From NCBI RefSeq assembly GCF_001718195.1, contig NZ_MCNV01000009.1, forward strand, positions 62,001-126,000: a stretch of DNA of 64,000 nt, read 5' to 3'. The position numbers and the translations under genes were made by a program. The first letter of the stretch is position 1, and each line of letters opens with the position of its first letter. Below the pieces are notes generated by a model that worked only from the letters and a program-made list of their open reading frames with translations, ran no database searches and had not been told where the DNA came from. Positions 36,459-44,827 of this stretch are shown here, one piece after another. The stretch comes from Paraburkholderia nodosa. Its GTDB lineage: Bacteria; Pseudomonadota; Gammaproteobacteria; Burkholderiales; Burkholderiaceae.

Positions 36459-38074
36459 GCGCCGTGCCACAGGACGCCGCCGCGCCGCTCCTCTCGATCG
36501 AGCACCTGAGCGTGCGCTTCGACGAGACGCTCGCCGTCGATGATGTCACGCTCGCGATCGGGCGCGGCGAGCGCGTGGCGCTCGTCGGCGAGTCGGGCTC
36601 GGGCAAGACCGTCACCGCGCTCGCGGTACTGCGCCTGCTGCAGGACGCGCAGATCAGTGGAAGCATCCGCCTCGACGGCGACGATCTGCTCGCGAAGAGC
36701 GAACGCGCGATGCGCGGTCTGCGCGGCAACGACGTCGCGATGATCTTCCAGGAACCGATGACGGCGCTCAATCCGCTCTACACGATCGGCGAACAGATCG
36801 CGGAGACCATCGTGCTGCACGACGGCGTCTCGAAGAAAGCGGCCTACGAGCAGGCGGTGGGGCTGCTCGAGCGCACGGGCATTACCGAGGCGCGGCGGCG
36901 CGTGTCGAGTTATCCGCATCAGCTCTCGGGCGGCCAGCGCCAGCGCGTGATGATCGCGATGGCGCTCGCGTGCCGTCCGCGTCTGTTGCTCGCCGACGAG
37001 CCGACCACGGCGCTCGACGTGACGATCCGCGGCCAGATCGTCGATCTGCTGCTCGAGCTGCAGCGCGAGGAGGCGGCACGGCGCGGCATGTCGGTCTTGC
37101 TCATCACGCACGACCTGAACCTCGTGCGCCGCTTCGCGCAGCGCGTGGCCGTGATGGAGAAGGGCAGGGTCGTGGAGTCGGGCAGCGTCGAGCAGATTTT
37201 CGAGGCGCCGCAACATCCGTACACGCAACGGCTCATCGCGAGCCGTCCCGAGCGCCACGTGCTGCCCGTCCTGCCGATCGCGCCGGTTCTCCTGCAGGCG
37301 AAGGACGTGATCGTCGACTTCGCAACGAAGTTGCCGGGTTTTCGCGGCTGGTGGCAAAAGGGGCGTTATCGCGCCGTGAACGACGCGAACCTTGCGGTGC
37401 GCCAGGGTGAGACGCTTGGCATCGTCGGCGAGTCCGGATCGGGAAAAACGACGCTTGCGATGGCGATGTTGGGGCTGCAGCGAACGGCGGGCGGTATCGT
37501 CGAGTTCCAGGGGCGGCCCATCGCGAGCTACACGGGCCGCGACAGGCTGTCGTTGCGCTTGCATCTGCAGGTTGTCTTTCAGGACCCGTTCAGTTCGCTT
37601 TCTCCGCGTCAAACCATCGAGCGCATCGTGGGGGAGGGGCTCGCGCTGCATCGGCCCGATCTTTCTATCGAGGAGCGGCGCAAGCGCGTTGTCGGCGTGC
37701 TGCGCGAAGTGGGCCTCGATCGCACCGCTTTGCACCGATACCCGCACGAGTTTTCGGGTGGCCAGCGCCAGCGTATCGCCATTGCGCGCACGCTGGTGCT
37801 GGAGCCTCGCGTGATCGTGCTCGACGAACCGACCAGCGCGCTCGACGTGTCAATCCAGCAACAGGTGTTGAGATTGTTGACGGATTTGCAACGCAAGTAC
37901 AACCTGGGCTACGTGTTCATCAGCCACGACCTGGCGGTGATCGGCGCAATGGCGCACCGGGTAGTGGTGATGCAGGACGGGGCGATCGTCGAGTCGGGAG
38001 AGGTCGCGAATATCTTCGACAGACCCGCCCATCCTTACACCCGAAAATTGTTGAAAGCTGCATTCGATCGCTAG
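36455..38074 (+). CDS. yejF: ABC transporter ATP-binding protein, YejF type (two ATPase domains)
   Basis: A 539-residue fused ATPase. Domain 1 has Walker A GESGSGKTVT, signature LSGGQRQR and Walker B LLLADEPTTALDV; domain 2 has GESGSGKTTL, FSGGQRQR and VIVLDEPTSALDV. Both halves look active. GTG 36455 overlaps the yejE stop by four bases (GTGA). It energises uptake by YejABE. Confidence 0.94.
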   Translation: MSAVPQDAAAPLLSIEHLSVRFDETLAVDDVTLAIGRGERVALVGESGSGKTVTALAVLRLLQDAQISGSIRLDGDDLLAKSERAMRGLRGNDVAMIFQEPMTALNPLYTIGEQIAETIVLHDGVSKKAAYEQAVGLLERTGITEARRRVSSYPHQLSGGQRQRVMIAMALACRPRLLLADEPTTALDVTIRGQIVDLLLELQREEAARRGMSVLLITHDLNLVRRFAQRVAVMEKGRVVESGSVEQIFEAPQHPYTQRLIASRPERHVLPVLPIAPVLLQAKDVIVDFATKLPGFRGWWQKGRYRAVNDANLAVRQGETLGIVGESGSGKTTLAMAMLGLQRTAGGIVEFQGRPIASYTGRDRLSLRLHLQVVFQDPFSSLSPRQTIERIVGEGLALHRPDLSIEERRKRVVGVLREVGLDRTALHRYPHEFSGGQRQRIAIARTLVLEPRVIVLDEPTSALDVSIQQQVLRLLTDLQRKYNLGYVFISHDLAVIGAMAHRVVVMQDGAIVESGEVANIFDRPAHPYTRKLLKAAFDR

Positions 38075-38102
38075 GCTTTGGCGGAACTTTAGAGCGAATT
38101 TC

Positions 38103-38115
38103 GGTGAAATTCACC
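38103..38115. repeat. Inverted repeat upstream of the NlpC/P60 gene
   Basis: GGTGAA-A-TTCACC, perfect 6-base arms, with a further GGTGAAT at 38121-38127. It lies about 40 bases before the -35 box of the downstream promoter and may be a regulator site. Confidence 0.4.
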
Positions 38116-38153
38116 AATGAGGTGAATGTCGCGATTGAATTTTTCTATTTGTT

Positions 38154-38182
38154 TTGACACACAAATACTTACTGGCTAGTAT
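38154..38182 (+). promoter_or_regulatory. Promoter of the NlpC/P60 gene
   Basis: TTGACA (38154-38159), 17-base spacer, TAGTAT (38177-38182). A full -35 consensus and optimal spacing make it one of the best promoters in the window. The start codon lies 52 bases further on. Confidence 0.85.
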
Positions 38183-38234
38183 CGTCCAAACTTTTCCACT
38201 AACTCCCTGATTTACGGGCAATTTCTACCGACCA

Positions 38235-38945
38235 ATGCAGCACCGATACTTGACCCAGGCTTGCACGCGCGTCGTCGCCGGGATGTTCATCGGCGTACTG
38301 ATGGCCGCAGCTCCCGGCGCGTTCGCCGACGAAGTAAGCAGCTTTAGCCAGAATGCCTCATTTTCGCCGAGCAATTCGGCGAATCCGCAGTCCATCCCAG
38401 CACTTCAGAACGCCCTCCAGAATGCCAACCAGGCGACCCCGGCGGCGGCTCCGGCCCCGACCGAAGGCGGCGCCAAGGCGTTCCTGTCCGGCATGGCCGG
38501 CAAAGCCGGCGACGTCGTTGTCGGCGCACTCAACATGATTGGTGTGCGTTACCGCTGGGGCGGCAACACGCCCGACTCCGGCCTCGACTGCAGCGGCTTC
38601 GTGCGCTACGTGTTCCAGGACACGCTCGGCATGTCGCTGCCGCGCCGCGCCGAGGAAATGAGCCGCGTGGGCGAGAAGGTCAGCATGAGCAACCTGAAGC
38701 CGGGCGACCTCGTGTTCTTCAACACGATGCGCCGCACGTTCTCCCACGTCGGCATCTACATCGGCGACAACAAGTTCGTGCATTCGCCGTCTACCGGCAG
38801 CACGATCCGCGTTGACGACCTCGACGACGGATACTGGGAAAAGCGCTTCACCGGTGCACGCCGCATCGAAACGTCGTTCACGGCGGATCAGCAGCAAAAC
38901 CTCAAGCGCGTGAGCGCACAGTTCGAGGGCAACGGCGGCAACTGA
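38235..38945 (+). CDS. NlpC/P60-family peptidoglycan hydrolase
   Basis: A 236-residue exported protein. Signal peptide to about residue 31 (VLMAAAPGAFA), a Ser/Asn/Gln/Pro-rich linker, then the NlpC/P60 domain from about residue 92. The catalytic triad is visible: C119 in LDCSGFV, H171 in FSHVGIY, and H183 in KFVHSPSTG. Such enzymes cleave peptide bonds in the peptidoglycan stem, usually D-Glu to meso-Dap. A strong own promoter and terminator mark it as a single-gene unit. No LysM or SH3 domain is seen. Confidence 0.9.
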   Translation: MQHRYLTQACTRVVAGMFIGVLMAAAPGAFADEVSSFSQNASFSPSNSANPQSIPALQNALQNANQATPAAAPAPTEGGAKAFLSGMAGKAGDVVVGALNMIGVRYRWGGNTPDSGLDCSGFVRYVFQDTLGMSLPRRAEEMSRVGEKVSMSNLKPGDLVFFNTMRRTFSHVGIYIGDNKFVHSPSTGSTIRVDDLDDGYWEKRFTGARRIETSFTADQQQNLKRVSAQFEGNGGN

Positions 38946-38967
38946 TCGGGGTTTTGTAGCGAACAAT

Positions 38968-38997
38968 AAGCCTGCTTCTTGCGAAGCAGGCTTTTTG
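38968..38997. terminator. Terminator after the NlpC/P60 gene
   Basis: AAGCCTGCTTC, loop TTGC, GAAGCAGGCTTTTT. An 11-bp stem with a T-run. It lies between converging genes; the A-run on the other side is short, so it acts mainly rightward. Confidence 0.88.
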
Positions 38998-39045
38998 CGT
39001 TTTTTGCACCCGTGCGCCCGCTGAAGGGGCGCTCAGATCAAGCGA

Positions 39046-39990
39046 TCAGGCCGTCAGGCGCGCTGCAGCGAGCTTGCGCTCGAGTTCCGGCATGATGCGC
39101 GCCGCGGCTTCCTCGCCCGCGAGAATCGCCGCGTTGCGCTGAGTGAAGTCGCTGGACGACATCGCGTTGAGATTCGGGCGGATCACGACGTCGGCGTACT
39201 TGTCGAGTTCGTAGGACTTGATCGTCTGGCCCATGATCGTGAAGGTCTGCATCAGCACGTCGAACTGGCTCAGCGTCGAGGCCGTTTCAGGGCGCGCCGA
39301 GATGTCCACGGCGATCACGAAGTCGGCGCCCATCTTGCGTGCGAACGAGGCCGGCACCGGGCTCACGAGGCCGCCGTCCACGTATTCGTGGCCCGCAATC
39401 TTCACCGGCTCGAAAATCGACGGAATGCTGCACGATGCGCGCACGGCAATGCCCGTGTTGCCGCGCTGGAACAGGATAGGCTGGCCCGTGCGCAGGTCGG
39501 TCGAGACGACGCCGAGCGGCTTCGCCATCTTCTCGATGGGCCGGTCGTGCAGCGTGGTGTTCAGATAGTTCTGGAGCGCCACGCCCTGCAGGAGACCGCG
39601 CGTGCGAAACGGCATCGCCCAGTCGCTGATCGAGGCTTCGTCCATCGTCAGGGCGAGCTTGTTGAGCGCGAAACCGTTCATGCCCGAGGCGTAGAGCGCC
39701 GCGACGACTGAGCCCGCGCTCGTGCCGACCACGAAGTCGACTTGCACGTTGCGCGCCTCGAGCGCCTTGATCACGCCGATATGCGCAAAGCCACGCGCCG
39801 CGCCGCCGCCGAGCGCGAGGCCCACGCGAACCGGGCGCTGCGGCCTGGCGACGGGCGGCGGGGGCGCGGTGGTGACGGGCGGCGGGACACTGGCGGTTTG
39901 CGTGCCCGCGGTCGTGCAGGCGGCCAGGACGGAGGAGGCGGCCGCAAGCGAAAAGTGCCGGCGGCTCAATGAGGGCGATGACTGCTTCAA
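39046..39990 (-). CDS. Patatin-like phospholipase lipoprotein
   Basis: A 314-residue serine lipase of the RssA/patatin group. The oxyanion loop GGGAARG (residues 61-67), nucleophile Ser91 in GTSAG and the DGG of the Ser-Asp dyad (YVDGGLVSP) are present. The N-terminus SRRHFSLAAASSVLAAC combines a twin-Arg motif (R10-R11) with a lipobox ending at C25, so it is probably a Tat-exported lipoprotein. TTG 39990 was chosen because GGAGAA lies about 7 bases before it and it starts just ahead of the signal; the longer frame to 40098 is Arg-rich. A Pro-rich linker follows the Cys. Confidence 0.8.
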   Translation of the reverse strand: MKQSSPSLSRRHFSLAAASSVLAACTTAGTQTASVPPPVTTAPPPPVARPQRPVRVGLALGGGAARGFAHIGVIKALEARNVQVDFVVGTSAGSVVAALYASGMNGFALNKLALTMDEASISDWAMPFRTRGLLQGVALQNYLNTTLHDRPIEKMAKPLGVVSTDLRTGQPILFQRGNTGIAVRASCSIPSIFEPVKIAGHEYVDGGLVSPVPASFARKMGADFVIAVDISARPETASTLSQFDVLMQTFTIMGQTIKSYELDKYADVVIRPNLNAMSSSDFTQRNAAILAGEEAAARIMPELERKLAAARLTA

Positions 39991-40467
39991 GAAGGTTCTC
40001 CATGCGGTCCGCGTGCGTGTCCGGCAAGGAACGACGCGGTACCCCGGTCTGCTCGCGCGGGCGGCCGAGTATCTGTGTTTGCTCGCGCGACGCCGCATCG
40101 TGGTGGCGGCGCGCCGACATCATAAGGCAAAGCGCGGCCGGTTTAGCAGGCGTGCATGTAACGCGATGTGACGCCAGATGACAACGCGCTCGACGGTTTG
40201 CGAGCGCATACACGTTTGCATGAGAGAAACGGGCGCCCGCACGCGCACCCCGGGCCTCGCCCCCCAGGCCGAAGCGGTGCATGGCGGGTATAATCCCGTC
40301 TCTAATTTTCCGGATTCCCGTTCGTGTGCGCGAGGCTGCGCGCGCCCCCGGCGCTCCCGCGCTAGCCGCGCGGGCCGAACGCGCCGCGAACCCCGGCCGT
40401 CCGCCGCCGTCGCTGCTTTTGTTGCCAGCGCCGCGCTCCGGATGGCATCGTCTTCGAGTAATCGCCC

Positions 40468-41889
40468 ATGACTACCTCTGTCGTCCGTACCCGCTTCGCG
40501 CCGAGCCCGACCGGCTTCATCCATCTCGGCAATATCCGTTCCGCGCTCTACCCGTGGGCGTTCGCGCGCCACAACAAGGGCGTCTTCGTGCTGCGGATCG
40601 AAGATACCGACCTCGAGCGTTCGACGTCGGAATCGGTCGACGCGATCCTCGAAGGCATGGAATGGCTCGGCCTGAATTTCGACGAAGGTCCGTTCTACCA
40701 GATGCAGCGCATGGACCGTTATCGCGAAGTGCTCAGGCAGATGCAGGAGCAGGGCCTCGTGTATCCGTGCTACATGTCGACCGAAGAGCTCGACGCGCTG
40801 CGCGAGCGTCAGCGCGCGGCCGGCGAGAAGCCGCGCTACGACGGCACGTGGCGCCCGGAGCCGGGCAAGGTGCTGCCCACGCCGCCGGCGGGGGTGCAGC
40901 CGGTGCTGCGCTTTCGCAACCCGCTCACGGGCGTGGTGGCATGGGACGACGCCGTCAAGGGCCGCGTGGAGATCTCGAACGAAGAGCTCGACGACCTCGT
41001 GATCGCGCGCCCGGACGGCACGCCGACCTACAACTTCTGCGTGGTCGTGGACGATCTCGACATGAAGATCACGCACGTGATTCGCGGCGACGATCACGTG
41101 AATAACACGCCGCGCCAGATCAACATCCTGCGCGCGCTCGGCGGCGAGCCGCCGGTCTACGCGCACCTGCCTACCGTGCTTAACGAGCAGGGCGAAAAGA
41201 TGAGCAAGCGCCACGGCGCGATGAGCGTGATGGGTTATCGCGATGCGGGCTATCTGCCGGAAGCGGTCCTCAACTATCTCGCACGTCTGGGTTGGTCGCA
41301 CGGCGACGCCGAAGTGTTCACGTGCGAGCAGTTCGTGGAGTGGTTCGATCTCGAGCATCTCGGCAAGTCGCCCGCGCAATACGACCACAACAAGCTCAAC
41401 TGGCTCAACAACCACTACCTGAAGGAAGTGGACAACGCGCGCCTCGCCGAGCTCTCGAAGCCGTTCTTCGCTGCCCTCGGCGTGGACGAGGCGGCGCTCA
41501 CCAAGGGGCCGTCGCTCGAAGGCGTGGTCGCGCTTTTCAAGGACCGTGCGAACACGATCAAGGAGATCGCCGAGAGCGCGATGATGTTCTACCGCGAGCC
41601 GCAGCCGGAAGCCGAAGCGCTCGCACAGCACATCACGGAAGCCGTACGCCCCGCGCTCGCCGATCTCGTCGTCGCGCTCAAGGGCGCGGAGTGGACGAAG
41701 GAGGGCGTCTCGGCAGCGCTGAAGGCGACGCTCGCCACACACAAGCTCAAGATGCCCCAGCTCGCGATGCCGGCCCGCCTGCTCGTGGCAGGGACGACGC
41801 ATACGCCTTCGGTCGATGCGGTGCTCGTGCTGTTCGGCCGCGATGCGGTGGTGAGCCGCCTCGAGAAGGGCATTTCGGCTGCAAAGTAA
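40468..41889 (+). CDS. gltX: Glutamyl-tRNA synthetase
   Basis: A 473-residue class I synthetase that charges tRNA-Glu. The HIGH-type motif is HLGN at 19-22 (SPTGFIHLGNIRSALY) and the second signature is KMSKRHG near residue 250. ATG 40468 is the family start. The anticodon-binding C-terminal half is complete. Three tRNA-Glu genes lie within 1.1 kb downstream. A weak hairpin (CGCCCGG/CCGGGCG, about 41907-41934) follows the stop. Confidence 0.97.
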   Translation: MTTSVVRTRFAPSPTGFIHLGNIRSALYPWAFARHNKGVFVLRIEDTDLERSTSESVDAILEGMEWLGLNFDEGPFYQMQRMDRYREVLRQMQEQGLVYPCYMSTEELDALRERQRAAGEKPRYDGTWRPEPGKVLPTPPAGVQPVLRFRNPLTGVVAWDDAVKGRVEISNEELDDLVIARPDGTPTYNFCVVVDDLDMKITHVIRGDDHVNNTPRQINILRALGGEPPVYAHLPTVLNEQGEKMSKRHGAMSVMGYRDAGYLPEAVLNYLARLGWSHGDAEVFTCEQFVEWFDLEHLGKSPAQYDHNKLNWLNNHYLKEVDNARLAELSKPFFAALGVDEAALTKGPSLEGVVALFKDRANTIKEIAESAMMFYREPQPEAEALAQHITEAVRPALADLVVALKGAEWTKEGVSAALKATLATHKLKMPQLAMPARLLVAGTTHTPSVDAVLVLFGRDAVVSRLEKGISAAK

Positions 41890-42087
41890 AAACTTTGAAG
41901 AATATTCGCCCGGACCCTAGCGCCCGGGCGGCAGTTCTTGTAGTATTCGGGCTCCGTTGAATACGGAGCGCGAGGGAGTCGCAAACAAGCGGCAAATAAG
42001 CAGCAAATCTCACGCAAAGAGCCGCAGAATCGGGCAACGATGTTTCAAGGAAACCTCGAAGCGCTTCAAAAAACGATTCAAAAGCTC

Positions 42088-42116
42088 TTGACGAAAGCGA
42101 AATTGATGTTTAAAAT
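42088..42116 (+). promoter_or_regulatory. Promoter of the tRNA cluster
   Basis: TTGACG (42088-42093), 17-base spacer, TAAAAT (42111-42116). It ends 18 bases before tRNA-Ala and is the only good promoter seen for the seven-tRNA cluster. Confidence 0.85.
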
Positions 42117-42134
42117 CTCGCTTCTGTTCTGCAA

Positions 42135-42210
<76 letters not shown>

Positions 42211-42265
42211 ACAGAACATGCAGTAAGCAGTAGAGTGCGGTAAAGGCATTATCTGAAAAGATCAT

Positions 42266-42341
42266 GTCCCCTTCGTCTAGAGGCCTAGGACATCACCCTT
42301 TCACGGTGAGTACAGGGGTTCGAATCCCCTAGGGGACGCCA
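42266..42341 (+). tRNA. tRNA-Glu (anticodon UUC), copy 1
   Basis: 76 bases with CCA. Acceptor GTCCCCT/AGGGGAC, anticodon stem TCACC/GGTGA with TTC at 42300-42302, T arm AGGGGTTCGAATCCCCT. Sequence identical to copies 2 and 3. Confidence 0.97.
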
Positions 42342-42416
42342 GACATGGGCGTCGTCAATGAGATTGGCGTAGCATCAGGTGGAAATCAACCGACATCCAT
42401 CTGACTGTGTCGAACT

Positions 42417-42493
42417 GGAGCGGTAGTTCAGTCGGTTAGAATACCGGCCTGTCACGCCGGGGGTCGCGGGTTCGAGTCCCGTCCGCTCCGCCA
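42417..42493 (+). tRNA. tRNA-Asp (anticodon GUC), copy 1
   Basis: 77 bases with CCA. Acceptor GGAGCGG/CCGCTCC, anticodon GTC at 42451-42453, T arm GCGGGTTCGAGTCCCGT. Identical to copies 2 and 3. Confidence 0.97.
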
Positions 42494-42497
42494 GATC

Positions 42498-42529
42498 GAG
42501 CCCGTTCAGAAACTGTGAGCGGGCTTTTT
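42498..42529 (+). terminator. Terminator-like hairpin inside the tRNA cluster
   Basis: GCCCGTTCA, short loop, TGAGCGGGC then TTTTT. The stem has one G-T pair. It follows the first Asp copy, while four more tRNA genes lie downstream without an obvious promoter, so it may be leaky or act in processing. Confidence 0.6.
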
Positions 42530-42564
42530 AGTTAAAGTGACGATTACAGGCGAAAGCCCGTGTT

Positions 42565-42640
42565 GTCCCCTTCGTCTAGAGGCCTAGGACATCACCCTTT
42601 CACGGTGAGTACAGGGGTTCGAATCCCCTAGGGGACGCCA
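42565..42640 (+). tRNA. tRNA-Glu (anticodon UUC), copy 2
   Basis: 76 bases with CCA, anticodon 42599-42601, identical to copy 1. Follows the internal terminator-like hairpin. Confidence 0.97.
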
Positions 42641-42739
42641 AATCAAAATGCGGCGCCAAAGAAGTAGCACTGCGAGCGAGCAGTGTGGCGACGCCGCCAG
42701 CGGGAATCGACCGACGCCCGCCGGTGTGAGCAGTAAGCT

Positions 42740-42816
42740 GGAGCGGTAGTTCAGTCGGTTAGAATACCGGCCTGTCACGCCGGGGGTCGCGGGTTCGAGT
42801 CCCGTCCGCTCCGCCA
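42740..42816 (+). tRNA. tRNA-Asp (anticodon GUC), copy 2
   Basis: 77 bases with CCA, anticodon 42774-42776, identical to the other Asp copies. The Glu-Asp spacer (99 bases) is almost the same as in the third pair. Confidence 0.97.
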
Positions 42817-42898
42817 GTTTCAAAGCTGTTCCGTCGTTGCTTCGGCAATGGCGAACCGCTGCAGTTCAAAGGTGTAAGCCTGCGCTTATACCCGTGTT

Positions 42899-42974
42899 GT
42901 CCCCTTCGTCTAGAGGCCTAGGACATCACCCTTTCACGGTGAGTACAGGGGTTCGAATCCCCTAGGGGACGCCA
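42899..42974 (+). tRNA. tRNA-Glu (anticodon UUC), copy 3
   Basis: 76 bases with CCA, anticodon 42933-42935, identical to copies 1 and 2. Confidence 0.97.
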
Positions 42975-43054
42975 AATCAAAATGCGGCGCCAAAGAGTCA
43001 TGCGGCGACGCCGCCAGCGGGAATCGACCGACGCCCGCCGGTGAGCAGCAAGCT

Positions 43055-43131
43055 GGAGCGGTAGTTCAGTCGGTTAGAATACCGGCCTGTCACGCCGGGG
43101 GTCGCGGGTTCGAGTCCCGTCCGCTCCGCCA
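43055..43131 (+). tRNA. tRNA-Asp (anticodon GUC), copy 3
   Basis: 77 bases with CCA, anticodon 43089-43091. Last gene of the cluster, followed by a strong terminator. Confidence 0.97.
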
Positions 43132-43136
43132 GAACG

Positions 43137-43176
43137 AAGCCCGTTGGATACGTCCAACGGGCTTTTTCTTTTTCCA
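43137..43176 (+). terminator. Terminator of the tRNA cluster
   Basis: AAGCCCGTTGGA, loop TACG, TCCAACGGGCTTTTT. A 12-bp stem with T-run six bases after the last tRNA-Asp. Confidence 0.92.
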
Positions 43177-43297
43177 CAGACGTTTCTCACGCTTCCATCC
43201 CCATCCTTCATTTCGTTTGCCGTACGGACAATCTGCGATTGCCGGCGGCCGCGCGTTATCGTAGCGTTGTCGAAACCTGGTTTCCTCGCTTGCCGAC

Positions 43298-43762
43298 ATG
43301 TTCGCACCGAACGACATCCCGTCGCCGTTTCAGCTGCGCCGCGCCACCATGGACGATTTCGAGTTCGCGGAGACGCTCACGCGCAATAACATGGGTGGCT
43401 ACTATCTGCGGCATCACCTCGTCTGGCGCGGCGATCTCTTTCTGGCGAGCTATCGCGAGTCGGAGAACTTCATTCTCGAACTCGATGGCGAGGCGATTGG
43501 CGTGCTGCGCGTGACGCAGGAGGGCGACTCGCTGCACATTCGCGATGTGCAGATCGCCCAGGGGTATCGCGGCAATGGCGCCGGCACGTTCCTGCTCGAT
43601 ATCTCGCACCAGTGGGCCCGCGAGCGCGGCCTGCGCGAGCTGCAACTGCGCGTGTTCGTCGACAATCCGGCCGCGCGACTTTACTTGCGCATGGGTTATC
43701 GCGTGGCGGGTCCGAGGCTTGCGCGCCTGGGCTCGATTCGCCATATGACGCGGCTCGTCTGA
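43298..43762 (+). CDS. GNAT-family N-acetyltransferase
   Basis: A 154-residue cytoplasmic acetyltransferase of unknown substrate. The acetyl-CoA loop reads IAQGYRGNGAGTFLLDISHQ (Q-x-x-G-x-G/A type) and the late block VDNPAARLYLRMGYR is typical. A single-domain protein of normal length. It sits between the tRNA terminator and a converging AraC gene, so it is likely its own unit. ATG 43298 is the start. Confidence 0.85.
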   Translation: MFAPNDIPSPFQLRRATMDDFEFAETLTRNNMGGYYLRHHLVWRGDLFLASYRESENFILELDGEAIGVLRVTQEGDSLHIRDVQIAQGYRGNGAGTFLLDISHQWARERGLRELQLRVFVDNPAARLYLRMGYRVAGPRLARLGSIRHMTRLV

Positions 43763-43780
43763 GCCTGGCCGCTTTCCCAC

Positions 43781-44674
43781 TTAACGCGTGTCGTCGTCGC
43801 GCCCGGCGGCCACGGAATCTTCCGGTTCGTCCGCATCGCGGTCACCCGTGCCGCGCGCGATGAAGGCGCGCGGGCTCTCGCCGAAGGCACGGCGAAACAT
43901 CGCCGAAAACGCACTCTGGCTCCGGTAGCCGAGTTCCTGCGCCACGACGGCCATCGGGCGTCCCTGATTGAGCAGCGGGATCGCGCGCGCGAGAATCGCC
44001 TGCTGGCGCCACTGCGAAAAGCTCACCCCCAGTTCCTGCCGGAAGAGCCGCGCGATCGTGCGCGTGCTCGCGCCCACGTGTGCGGCCCAGTATTCGAGCG
44101 AGCCGGGTCCCGCCGGATCGGCGATCAGCGCTTCGCATAACGCGCGCAGGCGCTTTTCCTCGGGCATCGGCACGGCGAGCGGCAGCGGCGCCGAGCGCGT
44201 GATCTCGTCGAGCGCCAGCGCGCCGAGCAGGCGCTCACGCGCGGTGGGAATGCCGCGCTCGTCGAGTGCTGCGATCGTCTCGCGCAGCAGGCCTGAGACT
44301 TCGACCACGCGACACGCGTCGAGGCCGGGCGGAATCACCGATTCGTCTACGTAGAGCGTGCGCAGGAACGCGTCCTCGACGATCGCCACTTCGTGTGTGA
44401 TGTGAGGCGGCACCCAGATCGCGCGCGAGGGCGGCACCATCCACGTCGTGCCGGGCGTCGCCATACGCAGCACGCCGCGCGAGGAGTAGGCAAGCTGCGC
44501 CCACGCATGCGTGTGCTGCGCGATGCACACACCCGACGGCATGGGACGCGAGCGTACGCGGATCGGATGCGTGGGCGTCGGCGCGAACTCGGGCGGGATA
44601 TCGACGAGTTCGGCGCGCGGCAGCGCATCGTTGCGTGCATCGCTGGATGCGAAGCGGGGCAGATCCTCGGGCAT
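43781..44674 (-). CDS. AraC-family transcriptional regulator
   Basis: From ATG 44674 the protein has 297 residues: an N-terminal cupin sensor (HTHAWAQLAYSSRGVLRM, then PSRAIWVPPHITHEV) and a C-terminal double helix-turn-helix (VGASTRTIARLFRQELG and GYRSQSAFSAMFRRAFGESP). The ligand is unknown. A longer start at 44752 is possible, but a TACAAT -10-like box on the minus strand lies between the two starts and favours the shorter form. It is divergent from the gamma-glutamylcyclotransferase-like gene. The C-terminal 25 residues are Asp/Arg/Glu-rich. Confidence 0.82.
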   Translation of the reverse strand: MPEDLPRFASSDARNDALPRAELVDIPPEFAPTPTHPIRVRSRPMPSGVCIAQHTHAWAQLAYSSRGVLRMATPGTTWMVPPSRAIWVPPHITHEVAIVEDAFLRTLYVDESVIPPGLDACRVVEVSGLLRETIAALDERGIPTARERLLGALALDEITRSAPLPLAVPMPEEKRLRALCEALIADPAGPGSLEYWAAHVGASTRTIARLFRQELGVSFSQWRQQAILARAIPLLNQGRPMAVVAQELGYRSQSAFSAMFRRAFGESPRAFIARGTGDRDADEPEDSVAAGRDDDTR

Positions 44675-44827
44675 GACGGGCAGGGCGACGGGTTTGGCAA
44701 CTGTGCGCCCATTGTAGACGTCTCGCGCTCGAGGGCCTTGACCGCACGCCATCTATGGCCGGGCATAATGTGGGCGAATCGACAGCGTGCTCGTGTGGCG
44801 CGAGCCGCCCTGAAGGAGAGAAAAGCC

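Larger units (their letters stand above)
42565..43131 (+). repeat. Tandem duplication of a Glu-Asp tRNA unit
   Basis: Two adjacent units (from 42565 and from 42899) share not only the tRNA genes but also the Glu-Asp spacer, beginning AAATCAAAATGCGGCGCCAA and containing CCAGCGGGAATCGACCGACG in both, differing by a short indel after CCAAAGA. The first Glu-Asp pair has a different spacer. Confidence 0.85.

Noticed and set aside
42266..43131. Regularly spaced repeats that could suggest a CRISPR array
   Set aside because: The repeats are tRNA genes with full cloverleafs and CCA ends, spacing varies, and no cas gene is near.
42584..43307. Minus-strand frames containing ERTGLEPATPGVTGRYSNR and GDSNPCTHRERVMS
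   Set aside because: These are complements of the tRNA-Asp and tRNA-Glu genes, a frequent misannotation.
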